Shown: one piece after another, positions 36,807-45,451 of the stretch
Layout: every line of letters starts with the position of its first letter
Numbering within the stretch: the stretch's first letter is position 1
Assembly (NCBI RefSeq): GCF_030269305.1
Contig: NZ_BSTC01000005.1
Span: forward strand, 434,001 to 498,000
DNA: 64,000 nt
Direction: 5' to 3'
DNA from: Kineosporia sp. NBRC 101731
Lineage (GTDB): Bacteria; Actinomycetota; Actinomycetes; Actinomycetales; Kineosporiaceae
Program-made: the position numbers and the translations under genes
Notes under the pieces: generated by a model
Database searches by the model: none
What the model was told of the DNA's origin: nothing
Seen by the model: the letters and a program-made list of their open reading frames with translations, nothing else

Positions 36807-37702
36807 AGTCCCGTGAGCCGGGTCCCAGCGGCCTGGTGATCGTGGACAAGCCGGCCGGGATGACGTCGCACGACGTCGTCAGCCGGATCCGCCGGCTCGC
36901 CGGCACACGTCGTGTCGGCCACGCCGGCACGCTCGACCCGATGGCCACCGGTGTGCTGGTGATCGGGGTCGAGCGCGCCACCCGGCTGCTGACCTATCTG
37001 GTCGGCGCGGACAAGGCCTACGCGGCAACGATGCGGCTCGGGATCGGCACGATCACCGACGACGCCGAGGGCACGCCGTCGTCGATGCCGGGCCAGGCGC
37101 CGCTGGGGCGGGCCGAGGTCGACCTGGCCGCGGAGTTCCTGCGCGGCCAGATCCAGCAGGTGCCGAGCTCGGTCAGCGCGATCAAGAAAGACGGTAAGCG
37201 GGCCTACACCCGGGTGCGCGAGGGCGAGGACGTACAGCTCGAGGCGCGTCCGGTGACGGTGTCCGAGCTGAGCGTGCTGGCGGTGCGCCCGGCGGAACAG
37301 GACGGCACGCCGGTACTGGACGTGGACGTGCACGTGGTCTGCTCGTCCGGCACCTACATCCGGGCCCTGGCCCGCGATCTCGGTGCGGCTCTGGGCAGTG
37401 CCGGGCACCTGACCGCGTTGCGGCGCACCCGGGTCGGCCCTTACCTGCTCGACGGGGCGCACACGCTGCCGGAGCTGGAAGAGTCGTTCGCCCTGTTGCC
37501 CATCGCTGAGGCTGCTCGGGCCGCGTTCACCGGCCGTGACCTCACCCAGGACGAGGCGCGCAAGCTGGCGCACGGTCAGCGGCTGGAAGCGAGCGAGCTG
37601 GGCCCGGGACCCGTTGCGGCGTACGCACCGGACGGGTCACTGGTGGCTCTCATCGCCGACGCCGGGCTGACCGCGCGTCCGCTCGTCGTACTGACAGGCT
37701 GA
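36803..37702 (+). CDS. truB: tRNA pseudouridine-55 synthase
   Basis: 299 residues. Makes pseudouridine 55 in the T arm of tRNAs. Catalytic Asp45 in [14 protein letters not shown]; substrate motif [18 protein letters not shown]-terminal PUA-like domain of actinobacterial type. GTG start inside the rbfA stop. Confidence 0.95.
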   Translation: MKSREPGPSGLVIVDKPAGMTSHDVVSRIRRLAGTRRVGHAGTLDPMATGVLVIGVERATRLLTYLVGADKAYAATMRLGIGTITDDAEGTPSSMPGQAPLGRAEVDLAAEFLRGQIQQVPSSVSAIKKDGKRAYTRVREGEDVQLEARPVTVSELSVLAVRPAEQDGTPVLDVDVHVVCSSGTYIRALARDLGAALGSAGHLTALRRTRVGPYLLDGAHTLPELEESFALLPIAEAARAAFTGRDLTQDEARKLAHGQRLEASELGPGPVAAYAPDGSLVALIADAGLTARPLVVLTG

Positions 37703-37710
37703 GAGCCGGA

Positions 37711-37884
37711 TCAGCTGTTGCTGGTCGCCATGGCTTTCTCGTCGCTGGTCTGCGGAGCGGCCTGGCTGCACGGCCAGACGGTTCCGCAGATCACGCAGAA
37801 GCCCCCACCGCTGCTGTGGAGAAAACTGTCGATCCCTCGTTGGGCGGGCATCGGAGCCCGTCCGGCGACACGCTGGCTGTCCAT
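37711..37884 (-). CDS. Small cysteine-containing protein
   Basis: 57 residues. ATG 37884 has GAGG 8 nt upstream. The centre reads GGGFCVICGTVWPCSQAA, with a CxxC and a third Cys 6 residues on, suggesting a small zinc- or iron-binding knuckle. It is antisense to nothing, ends 9 bp from the convergent truB stop and is divergent from ribF. Too short to name a family; the site and the Cys pattern make it more than a chance frame. Confidence 0.6.
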   Translation of the reverse strand: MDSQRVAGRAPMPAQRGIDSFLHSSGGGFCVICGTVWPCSQAAPQTSDEKAMATSNS

Positions 37885-38052
37885 AGTGGTGTCCTCGCTG
37901 GACTTGGTTAACTGAACGTGCTTTCTCAATCGCCGATCGTGAGGGGCTTGTTATCTTGCTCTCACGACGAGCGTCTGATTTCACCACATCGGAGCACCGA
38001 ACGTGGAACTGAAGTGGCCACCTGGCAGAGTTGTCCCGTGAAAGAGAGCCAG
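37885..38052. promoter_or_regulatory. Divergent promoter region of the small Cys protein and ribF
   Basis: 168 bp, AT-richer than its surroundings (GTTAACTGAACGTGCTTTCT; CTTGTTATCTTGC). An inverted repeat GTGAG...CTCAC surrounds TTGTTATCTTG near 37937-37965. No FMN riboswitch core is visible although ribF follows. Confidence 0.4.
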
Positions 38053-39042
38053 GTGCACGTGTGGCGGGAACTGAGCGAGGTTCCTCCCGGCTTCGGCCCC
38101 TCGGCGGTGACCATCGGGAACTTCGACGGTGTGCACCGGGGTCATCTCGCCGTTCTGGACCGGACCGTGCAGGCCGCGGTCGCCCACGGGTGGCGTTCGG
38201 TGGCGATCACCTTCGCCCCGCACCCCTTGGCGGTGCTGCACCCGGAGCGGGCTCCCCAGCCGCTCTCGACCGTGGAGCACCGGCTCGAGCTGCTGGCCGA
38301 CACCGGCCTGGACGCCGTGCTGATGCTGCCGTTCACCCCGGAGCTGGCGCAGTGGAGCCCCCGGCGGTTCGTCCAGGAAGTGATGGCGGACGCCCTGGGG
38401 GCGCGTGAGGTGGTGGTCGGTTCCGACACCCGGTTCGGCCGTCGCAACGCCGGTGACATCGGCACGCTGCGCGAGCTCGGGTCGGAACTGGGCTTCTCCG
38501 TGGACGAGGTGGCCGACCGGCTGGCGGCGGACGGCGCCCGGCGCTGGTCGTCGACGCTGGCCCGGGAGCTGATCGCCTCGGGCGAGGTGGTCGAGGCCGC
38601 CGACGTGCTGGGCCGCCCGCACCGGGTGACCGGCGTGGTCGTGCACGGTGACCACCGCGGCCGGGAACTGGGTTTCCCGACCGCCAACATGACCGCCGAC
38701 GCGATCGGGGCCGTGCCCTCCGACGGGGTGTACGCCGGCTGGCTGGTGCGCCCGGGCGCGAACGGTGAGCCCGGGGCCTGTTCCCGGCACGACACCGGGG
38801 AGCGGCTGCCCGCGGCGATCTCGGTCGGCACCAACCCGACGTTCGACGGTGAGGAGCGTCGGGTCGAGGCCTACGTGCTCGGCCGGACCGACCTGGACCT
38901 GTACGGGGAGCGGGTCGCCGTGGAGTTCGTCGAGCGGTTGCGGCCCACGCTGCGGTTCGACGGCATCGCGTCGCTCATCGACCAGATGAACGCCGATGTG
39001 GCCCGGTGCCGCGAGGTGCTGGGAGTGAACACACCGGCTTGA
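38053..39042 (+). CDS. ribF: Bifunctional riboflavin kinase / FAD synthetase
   Basis: 329 residues. The N-terminal nucleotidyltransferase domain has SAVTIGNFDGVHRGHLAVL; the C-terminal kinase domain has GRELGFPTANM and GVYAGWL. Makes FMN and FAD, which the flavoenzymes of the 5-15 kb locus need. Start uncertain: GTG 38053 (GAGAG 4-5 nt upstream), with GTG 38038 and 38059 also in frame; homologues begin two residues before the Trp here. Confidence 0.93.
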   Translation: MHVWRELSEVPPGFGPSAVTIGNFDGVHRGHLAVLDRTVQAAVAHGWRSVAITFAPHPLAVLHPERAPQPLSTVEHRLELLADTGLDAVLMLPFTPELAQWSPRRFVQEVMADALGAREVVVGSDTRFGRRNAGDIGTLRELGSELGFSVDEVADRLAADGARRWSSTLARELIASGEVVEAADVLGRPHRVTGVVVHGDHRGRELGFPTANMTADAIGAVPSDGVYAGWLVRPGANGEPGACSRHDTGERLPAAISVGTNPTFDGEERRVEAYVLGRTDLDLYGERVAVEFVERLRPTLRFDGIASLIDQMNADVARCREVLGVNTPA

Positions 39043-39186
39043 TCGACACACCACCCGTTGCTCAATTGGGATGACTGCCCGTTGCGCTGTTAACGTAGCT
39101 GGTGCCGTTAGATCGGCCGCGGATTCCAGAGTGCCCGGGTGGATGTGCCCCGGCGCGCCGCGCAGCGATTTTCAGGAGGACATCGA

Positions 39187-39456
39187 GTGCCGCTCGACGC
39201 CGAAAAGAAGCAGAGCATCATCGCGGAGTACGCGACTGTCGAGGGTGACACCGGTTCCCCCGAGGTCCAGATCGCGATGCTGACGCAGCGCATCAAGGAC
39301 CTGACCGAGCACCTCAAGGAGCACAAGCACGACCACCACAGCCGTCGTGGTCTGCTGCTGCTGGTCGGTCAGCGTCGTCGCCTTCTGAAGTACGTCCAGA
39401 AGAAGGACATCACCCGCTACCGGGCGCTGATCGAGCGCCTCGGCCTGCGCCGCTAA
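39187..39456 (+). CDS. rpsO: 30S ribosomal protein S15
   Basis: 89 residues, full length for S15. Contains [17 protein letters not shown] and [25 protein letters not shown] 39187 with AGGAGG exactly 7 nt upstream. Followed by a terminator and then pnp, the classical rpsO-pnp arrangement. Confidence 0.97.
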   Translation: MPLDAEKKQSIIAEYATVEGDTGSPEVQIAMLTQRIKDLTEHLKEHKHDHHSRRGLLLLVGQRRRLLKYVQKKDITRYRALIERLGLRR

Positions 39457-39463
39457 CTGAAGT

Positions 39464-39496
39464 GAGGCCGTGACCGGGGCTCCCGGGCACGGCCTC
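39464..39496 (+). terminator. Terminator after rpsO
   Basis: GAGGCCGTG (39464-39472) pairs with CACGGCCTC (39488-39496); the intervening CCGGGGCTCCCGGG can extend the stem. Followed by TTCGGTGTGT. Confidence 0.75.
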
Positions 39497-39762
39497 TTCG
39501 GTGTGTCAGGTTGTGTCGTCGGCCCGTCGTTGCCCGATCATCGGGTCATCGGTGGGCCGTAGCGCAAAGCAGCACCGCCCTATCACCCGCACCACGCACC
39601 AACCTCAGGTAAGAAAACAGGAGGGGTCGGCGAGCACCGGTCACCGGTCCTCGGTAGTGGCCTCCGCGAGGCGCCGTCAGTACAGCGACAGGCAACCCGC
39701 GTGGGCCTCGATCGAAGACCGGAACGCCTCGACCACGACTCCCGCACCACTCCTGCCCGATG

Positions 39763-39781
39763 CCGCGGCGAAAAGCCGCGG
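39763..39781 (+). promoter_or_regulatory. Leader hairpin directly upstream of the pnp ribosome-binding site
   Basis: CCGCGGC, loop GAAAA, GCCGCGG: a perfect 7-bp stem with a GNRA-like loop, ending 3 nt before AACAGGAGAG. In E. coli, PNPase controls its own mRNA through a leader hairpin cut by RNase III; the position here would suit a similar feedback (inference). Confidence 0.5.
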
Positions 39782-39800
39782 AAGAACAGGAGAGTGACCC

Positions 39801-42038
39801 TTGGAGGGTCCCGAGATCACCGCGGCCGAGGCCGTTATCGACAACGGCTCCTTCGGCCAGCGCACGGTCCGGTTCGAGACCGGCCGCCTGGCGAAGCAGG
39901 CCGCCGGTTCCGTCGCCGTCTACCTGGACAACGACACCATGCTCCTGTCGGCCACCACGGTCGGCAAGCAGCCGAAGGACCAGTTCGACTTCTTCCCCCT
40001 CACGATCGACGTCGAGGAGCGGATGTACGCGGCCGGGAAGATCCCCGGCTCGTTCTTCCGTCGCGAGGGCCGGCCCAGCACCGACGCGATCCTGGCCTGC
40101 CGCCTGATCGACCGCCCGCTGCGCCCGACCTTCGTCAAGGGTCTGCGCAACGAGGTCCAGGTCGTCGTCACCGTGCTGGCGCTCAACCCGGAAGACCCGT
40201 ACGACGTCGTCGCGATCAACGCCGCGTCGCTGTCCACGCAGATCTCCGGCCTGCCCTTCTCCGGCCCGATCGGTGGCGTGCGTATCGCCCTGATCGACGG
40301 CCAGTGGGTCGGCTTCCCGCGCCACAGCGAGGTTGAGCGCGCCGTCTTCGACATGGTCGTCGCCGGTCGCGTCGTCACCCTCGAGGACGGCACCGAAGAC
40401 GTCGCGATCATGATGGTCGAGGCGGAGGCCACCGAGGGCTCCTGGACCCTGATCAAGGACCAGGGCGTCGCGGCCCCCACCGAGGACGTCGTGGCCGCCG
40501 GCCTCGAGGCCTCCAAGCCGTTCATCTCGGCGCTGTGCAAGGCCCAGGCCGAGGTGGCTGCGGCCGCCGCCAAGCCGACCGCCGTGTTCCCGCTGTTCCC
40601 GGACTACCAGGACGACGTCTTCCAGGCGGTTTCCGCCGCGGCGTCCGACGATGTCTCGCAGGCCCTCACGATCGCCGGCAAGCAGGAGCGCGAGAGCCGT
40701 CTCGACGAGCTCAAGGACGGCATCAAGGCCAAGTTCGCGGCCGAGTTCGAGGGTCGTGAGAAAGAGGTCTCGGCCGCTTTCCGGGCCGTCAACAAGAAGC
40801 TGATCCGTCAGCGCATCCTCAAGGACAAGGTCCGCATCGACGGCCGTGGCCTGGCGGACATCCGCCAGCTCGGTGCCGAGGTCGAGGTCATCCCGCGCGT
40901 GCACGGTTCGGCCCTGTTCGAGCGCGGCGAGACCCAGATCATGGGTGTCACCACGCTGAACATGCTGCGCATGGAGCAGCAGCTGGACACCCTCTCCCCG
41001 GTGACCCGCAAGCGCTACATGCACAACTACAACTTCCCGCCCTACAGCACCGGTGAGACCGGCCGCGTCGGTTCGCCGAAGCGCCGCGAGATCGGTCACG
41101 GCGCCCTGGCCGAGCGTGCGCTCGTCCCGGTCCTGCCGAGCCGGGAAGACTTCCCGTACGCGATCCGTCAGGTCTCCGAGGCCCTCGGCTCCAACGGTTC
41201 CACCTCGATGGGCTCGGTCTGCGCCTCGACCCTGTCCATGCTGAACGCCGGTGTGCCGCTGCGCGCCCCGGTCGCCGGTATCGCGATGGGCCTGGTCTCC
41301 GACACGGTCGACGGCAAGACCGAGTACGCCGCGCTCACCGACATCCTCGGCGCTGAAGACGCTTTCGGCGACATGGACTTCAAGGTCGCCGGTACGTCGG
41401 AGTTCGTCACGGCGATCCAGCTCGACACCAAGCTCGACGGCATCCCCGCCTCGGTGCTGGCGTCCGCGCTGACCCAGGCACGCGACGCGCGTCTGCACAT
41501 CCTCGACGTGATGAGCGAGGCGATCGACCGGCCGGACGAGATGTCCCCGTTCGCCCCCCGCGTGATCAGCGTGAAGGTTCCCGTCGACAAGATCGGCGAG
41601 GTCATCGGGCCCAAGGGCAAGATGATCAACCAGATCCAGGACGACACCGGCGCCGACATCTCGATCGAGGACGACGGCACGGTGTACATCGGTGCGGTCG
41701 ACGGCCCCTCGGCCGAGGCGGCCCGGACGGCGATCAACGCGATCGCCAACCCGACCATGCCCGAGGTCGGGGAGCGCTACCTGGGTACCGTCGTGAAGAC
41801 GACGACCTTCGGTGCGTTCGTCTCGCTGGTGCCGGGCAAGGACGGCCTGCTGCACATCTCGCAGATCCGCCGCATGGTCGGTGGCAAGCGGGTGGAGAAC
41901 GTCGAGGACGTGCTCAGCATCGGCCAGAAGGTCCAGGTGCAGATCGCCGAGATCGACCCGCGGGGCAAGCTCTCGCTGGCGCCGGTCCTGGAGGAAGACG
42001 CTGAGGGCAAGTCCGAAGCGGCCGACGCGACTGCCTGA
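39801..42038 (+). CDS. pnp: Polyribonucleotide nucleotidyltransferase (PNPase)
   Basis: 745 residues. Phosphorolytic 3'-to-5' exoribonuclease. Two RNase PH domains (first about 15-150, second about 345-560, with [21 protein letters not shown]), an all-alpha linker, a KH domain ([20 protein letters not shown]) and an S1 domain ([20 protein letters not shown]). TTG start: GGAGAG lies 7-8 nt upstream and no ATG or GTG in frame fits. TTG can lower translation, which suits an autoregulated gene. The next gene starts 1 bp after its stop. Confidence 0.96.
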   Translation: MEGPEITAAEAVIDNGSFGQRTVRFETGRLAKQAAGSVAVYLDNDTMLLSATTVGKQPKDQFDFFPLTIDVEERMYAAGKIPGSFFRREGRPSTDAILACRLIDRPLRPTFVKGLRNEVQVVVTVLALNPEDPYDVVAINAASLSTQISGLPFSGPIGGVRIALIDGQWVGFPRHSEVERAVFDMVVAGRVVTLEDGTEDVAIMMVEAEATEGSWTLIKDQGVAAPTEDVVAAGLEASKPFISALCKAQAEVAAAAAKPTAVFPLFPDYQDDVFQAVSAAASDDVSQALTIAGKQERESRLDELKDGIKAKFAAEFEGREKEVSAAFRAVNKKLIRQRILKDKVRIDGRGLADIRQLGAEVEVIPRVHGSALFERGETQIMGVTTLNMLRMEQQLDTLSPVTRKRYMHNYNFPPYSTGETGRVGSPKRREIGHGALAERALVPVLPSREDFPYAIRQVSEALGSNGSTSMGSVCASTLSMLNAGVPLRAPVAGIAMGLVSDTVDGKTEYAALTDILGAEDAFGDMDFKVAGTSEFVTAIQLDTKLDGIPASVLASALTQARDARLHILDVMSEAIDRPDEMSPFAPRVISVKVPVDKIGEVIGPKGKMINQIQDDTGADISIEDDGTVYIGAVDGPSAEAARTAINAIANPTMPEVGERYLGTVVKTTTFGAFVSLVPGKDGLLHISQIRRMVGGKRVENVEDVLSIGQKVQVQIAEIDPRGKLSLAPVLEEDAEGKSEAADATA

Positions 42039-42039
42039 C

Positions 42040-43416
42040 GTGACGGCGACTCCTCTGCCGCTGGTCGCAGCGGGAGCCTCCGGATCGTCCCAGATCATCG
42101 CTGGGGAGGACGGCGGCGCCATCGTGCGCCGTACCGTTCTCCCCGGCGGGGTCCGGGTACTGTCCGAGGCCATGCCCGGCCTGCGCTCGGCCACGATCGG
42201 TTTCTGGGTCGGGGTCGGTTCGCGCGACGAGACCACCGGGCACCACGGTTCCACGCATTTCCTCGAGCATCTGCTGTTCAAGGGCACGAGCCGGCGCACG
42301 GCGATGGACATCGCCACCGCGTTCGACCGGGTGGGCGGTGAGTCGAACGCCGTCACGGGCAAGGAGCACACCTGCTACTACGCCCGGGTGCTCGATGACG
42401 ACCTGCCGATGGCTGTCGACGTGCTCTGCGACATGGTGACGGGCGCCAAACTCGACGCCGATGACGTGGAGAGCGAGCGGGGGGTCATCCTCGAGGAACT
42501 TGCGATGAACGACGACGATCCCGCGGACGTCGTGCACGAGCGGTTCGCCGAGCTCGTCCTGGGGCAGCATCCCCTGGGCCGGCCCATCGGTGGCACGCCC
42601 GAGACGATCCGCGCCGTCGTGCGCGACAACATCGTCGACCACTACGCCGAGCACTACCGGCCTCCGGGCCTGGTCGTCACGGTGGCCGGGGGCGTCGACC
42701 ACGACCGGGTCTGCGAGCTGGTCTCCGCCAGCCTCGCCCGGTCCGGCTGGGCGCTCGAGGCGGGTCACACTCCGAAGGCGCGGCGCGACGTCTCTCTCCC
42801 CGAGCGGGAGGAGGCGCAGCTCTCCGTCGACGGTGCCCCGCACCGGCTCGTCGTGGTGAACCGGCACACCGAGCAGGCACACGTCGTGGCCGGCACCACC
42901 TCGCTGGTCGCCACGGATCCCCGCCGTTACGCGATGTCCGTGCTCAACGCCGTGCTCGGTGGCGGCATGAGCAGCCGGCTGTTCCAGGAGATCCGTGAGC
43001 AGCGCGGCCTAGCCTACTCGGTCTACTCGTTCGCGAGCGGCTACTCGGACGGCGGTTACTTCGGTCTCTACGCGGGCTGCACCCCGGCGCGCGTCGACGA
43101 GGTCATCGCCCTGATGGTCGCCGAGCTGCGGCGTCTGGCGGCCGACGGCGTGCCGGAGGAAGAGCTGTTCCGGGCCCACGGCCAGCTGGCCGGCGGTCTG
43201 GTGCTGGGCCTAGAGGACACCGGTTCGCGCATGTCCCGTCTGGGCAAGGCAGAACTGGTGCACGGCGAGTACCTGGGCCTGGACAAGGCACTGACCCGGA
43301 TCCGTTCGGTCAGTGCGCAGGACGTGCAGGACCTCGCCACCGACCTGGCCTCCCGTCCGCTGTCCCTGTCGGTGGTGGGCCCCTTCGAGGAGAACCGCCC
43401 CTTCCGGGTCGGCTGA
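42040..43416 (+). CDS. M16-family zinc peptidase
   Basis: 458 residues. Pitrilysin/processing-peptidase family with the inverted zinc motif HFLEH (in STHFLEHLLFKG) and the downstream Glu in ESERGVILEELAM. The C-terminal homologous half has GGGMSSRLFQEIREQRGLAYSVYS. GTG 42040 begins 1 bp after the pnp stop. A conserved companion of pnp in Gram-positive bacteria; natural substrate unknown. Followed by a strong terminator that closes the block. Confidence 0.92.
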   Translation: MTATPLPLVAAGASGSSQIIAGEDGGAIVRRTVLPGGVRVLSEAMPGLRSATIGFWVGVGSRDETTGHHGSTHFLEHLLFKGTSRRTAMDIATAFDRVGGESNAVTGKEHTCYYARVLDDDLPMAVDVLCDMVTGAKLDADDVESERGVILEELAMNDDDPADVVHERFAELVLGQHPLGRPIGGTPETIRAVVRDNIVDHYAEHYRPPGLVVTVAGGVDHDRVCELVSASLARSGWALEAGHTPKARRDVSLPEREEAQLSVDGAPHRLVVVNRHTEQAHVVAGTTSLVATDPRRYAMSVLNAVLGGGMSSRLFQEIREQRGLAYSVYSFASGYSDGGYFGLYAGCTPARVDEVIALMVAELRRLAADGVPEEELFRAHGQLAGGLVLGLEDTGSRMSRLGKAELVHGEYLGLDKALTRIRSVSAQDVQDLATDLASRPLSLSVVGPFEENRPFRVG

Positions 43417-43433
43417 CCGAACCACCTGCATTG

Positions 43434-43469
43434 AGGACGCCCACCAGCCCACGGGCTGGTGGGCGTCCT
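43434..43469 (+). terminator. Strong terminator after the M16 peptidase gene
   Basis: A perfect 17-bp inverted repeat (43434-43450 with 43453-43469; outer bases AGGACGCCC / GGGCGTCCT) followed by TCATTTCT. It cleanly separates the pnp block from the gene pair at 43530-45330. Confidence 0.9.
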
Positions 43470-43529
43470 TCATTTCTGGCGGGGTTCCCGGTCCGATACC
43501 CTCCCTGACTCTTCGGGACGGGGAGGTCG

Positions 43530-44684
43530 ATGACGCTTCTGCGGAGGCGGGCTGCGGAGGCGTACGGCGAGGTCGCGGCGCTGTTCGCGAGAGCCGAGGC
43601 GCTGCGGGACGACGCGGTCGTGCATGGCTGGGACAGCCTGGCCGAGGGCTTGCAGACCTGTTCAGCGGCCCTGGACGCAGCCGCGGCCCAGCTGGACGAG
43701 GCGATCGAGGCGATCAGTGAGACGTCCGATCCCCTGGAGACCGCGATGTCGGCGGTCCCGGGACTCACCGACGTCGCGTCGATCCTGACCACGGCCCACG
43801 AACGCCTGACTGATGCGGCCCTCGCACTGCACTCCTGCTCGGAACACCTGGGTGAGGCCCAGAACTGGGCCGAACTCACGGGTTTCGAGGTGCTGGCCGG
43901 GCGGATCGAGCAGGTCCGCGAAGAGATTGAGGAACTGCACCAGGACACCGAGACCCGGGTGGAGCAGGTCCGCGCCGACCTGGGCCTGGCGCGTGAGGAG
44001 TCCGGCCCGGCACCGGACGAGCCGCAGATGTCCTGGCCGGGGCAGAACCCGCCAGGGTGCACAGGTCTGCCGGGCACGGATCTGCTCGACCCACGCCGTT
44101 TCGCGGAACCACCGGACGCTGAGGACAGCCAGGATGCCGAGGCGATGCGCATCTACGCACGCATTATTCAGATGAGCGACGACGTTCCGCGCATTGCTCA
44201 GGTGGTCGGTGCACCGATCGAGGTCATCGCGACGGTGAAGCGTCACTTCTTCCTGACCCGGCATGTGACACCCACGGGTCCCGAACAGACCGCCTACGGG
44301 TATTTCTCACCGGACGGAGCTCAGGCCTGGCGGTGGGAATCGGTCGCGACGGGGCGTGAACTGGATGCTGACGGCCTCGAGCTCCTGAGGAAGTTCGTCG
44401 CGCACGAGTATGTGGAGGCCAGGCTCATGGCGAGAGGACTGCCGTACAGATCGGCGCATCCGGACTGTTATGCGAATCCGACAGCAAGCAACCAGGCAAC
44501 CCGGCAGCATTATGGAGCTCATGACGTGGCTCCGAATGCACATGCCTCCGACGTCCTGAAGCACTGGCGACGCTGGGGCGGGACCAGGCCGAGCACCGGT
44601 GCGGTCGGCGATCTCTCCCGCATCGACGAGATAGTGGAGGCAGCCATGACCCTACTCAGGGAGTCCGGACGAGATGTTCGATGA
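43530..44684 (+). CDS. Putative polymorphic-toxin-like protein: helical N-terminus, separate C-terminal domain
   Basis: 384 residues, no signal peptide. Residues 1-160 are alanine/glutamate-rich helices (RRRAAEAYGEVAALFARAEA; GRIEQVREEIEELHQDTETR), like WXG/LXG-type delivery segments. A Pro/Gly linker follows (about 165-195). Residues about 200-384 form a distinct domain with YARIIQMSDDVPRIAQVVG, FVAHEYVEARLMARGLPYRS, QHYGAHDVAPN and KHWRRWG. I remember similar His/Glu-rich ends in LXG- and RHS-type toxins but cannot name the family. The C-terminal part uses a less GC-rich vocabulary than its neighbours. The next gene overlaps by 11 bp. Toxin activity is inference. Confidence 0.55.
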   Translation: MTLLRRRAAEAYGEVAALFARAEALRDDAVVHGWDSLAEGLQTCSAALDAAAAQLDEAIEAISETSDPLETAMSAVPGLTDVASILTTAHERLTDAALALHSCSEHLGEAQNWAELTGFEVLAGRIEQVREEIEELHQDTETRVEQVRADLGLAREESGPAPDEPQMSWPGQNPPGCTGLPGTDLLDPRRFAEPPDAEDSQDAEAMRIYARIIQMSDDVPRIAQVVGAPIEVIATVKRHFFLTRHVTPTGPEQTAYGYFSPDGAQAWRWESVATGRELDADGLELLRKFVAHEYVEARLMARGLPYRSAHPDCYANPTASNQATRQHYGAHDVAPNAHASDVLKHWRRWGGTRPSTGAVGDLSRIDEIVEAAMTLLRESGRDVR

Positions 44685-45330
44685 GAAGATCGGCCAGACA
44701 GGCACCAGCCCTGCGATGATCAAGGCAGCTGAGGACCTGGTCGACCGGATCGAGCAGGTTGTCTGGGACGTCGAGTACGACGACGACGGGAAAGACCCGG
44801 TCACATCGCGGGTACTGCTCATGCGGGAGCATCTGCGCAGGTCAGCGGTCTGGTGCACAGCGATTGAGTCTCATCTGCCCGAGGGGCGGGTGCAGCGTCA
44901 GTGGTACTTCAGAGATCTCGCGCAGCTCGTCGCGCCGGGGGTCCGGGCGGAACAGGCCACGTTGGACCGGTTTCGGGCGCACTGGGACGGTCGGTTCGGC
45001 GGAGTGCACACGATCAACTCGATCTACCAGGCGCTGCATTGGTCCGCGCTCTCGGTGGCCGGCGATCCTCGGCACGACAATGTCGCGCATCGGCTCGGCC
45101 CGGATGCCGATCCCTATGAACCTCTCCTGCGTTTCTTTGAGCGCGGGGGTGCCTACAGTCTGGCCGGGGGTGGTGAGATCGACATCGACTTCTACACCGG
45201 ATTCCGGGCCGGCCAGACCGAGGACATCCTCGCCCACGAGCCCCTGTACGACCTCTCCCAGGAGAACCTCGACCGCATCGACGGCTTCCGCTGGGTCGCG
45301 CCCGGCCCCTCACAGCCGCTGGTGTCCTGA
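44674..45330 (+). CDS. Putative immunity protein of the preceding gene
   Basis: 218 residues, acidic, soluble, with no family I recognise. Contains QVVWDVEYDDDGKDPVTSR, RQWYFRDLAQLVAPGVRAEQ and FFERGGAYSLAGGGEIDIDF. ATG 44674 lies inside the upstream gene (11-bp overlap), so the two are translated together. Size, acidity, overlap and position after a modular toxin-like protein fit an immunity protein. It could equally be a second unrelated hypothetical. Confidence 0.5.
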   Translation: MFDEKIGQTGTSPAMIKAAEDLVDRIEQVVWDVEYDDDGKDPVTSRVLLMREHLRRSAVWCTAIESHLPEGRVQRQWYFRDLAQLVAPGVRAEQATLDRFRAHWDGRFGGVHTINSIYQALHWSALSVAGDPRHDNVAHRLGPDADPYEPLLRFFERGGAYSLAGGGEIDIDFYTGFRAGQTEDILAHEPLYDLSQENLDRIDGFRWVAPGPSQPLVS

Positions 45331-45451
45331 GCTGTCCGCAGGCTGACCGGCGACCGGCGAAACACAGTGACCCATGACCGAAACGGCCCGTTCGTTGACC
45401 CGGTCGGCCTCCGGTGATGGGATGCGGTAAACAGACGGATGAGGGCGTGCC

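Larger units (their letters stand above)
39457..39800. other. rpsO-pnp intergenic region
   Basis: 344 bp without a gene. It holds the rpsO terminator (39464-39496), a middle stretch where the pnp promoter should lie but no clear hexamers are seen, and a leader hairpin next to the pnp ribosome-binding site (39763-39781). Confidence 0.65.

Noticed and set aside
37885-38052. FMN riboswitch upstream of ribF
   Set aside because: The conserved RFN-element strings are absent from the 168-bp leader.
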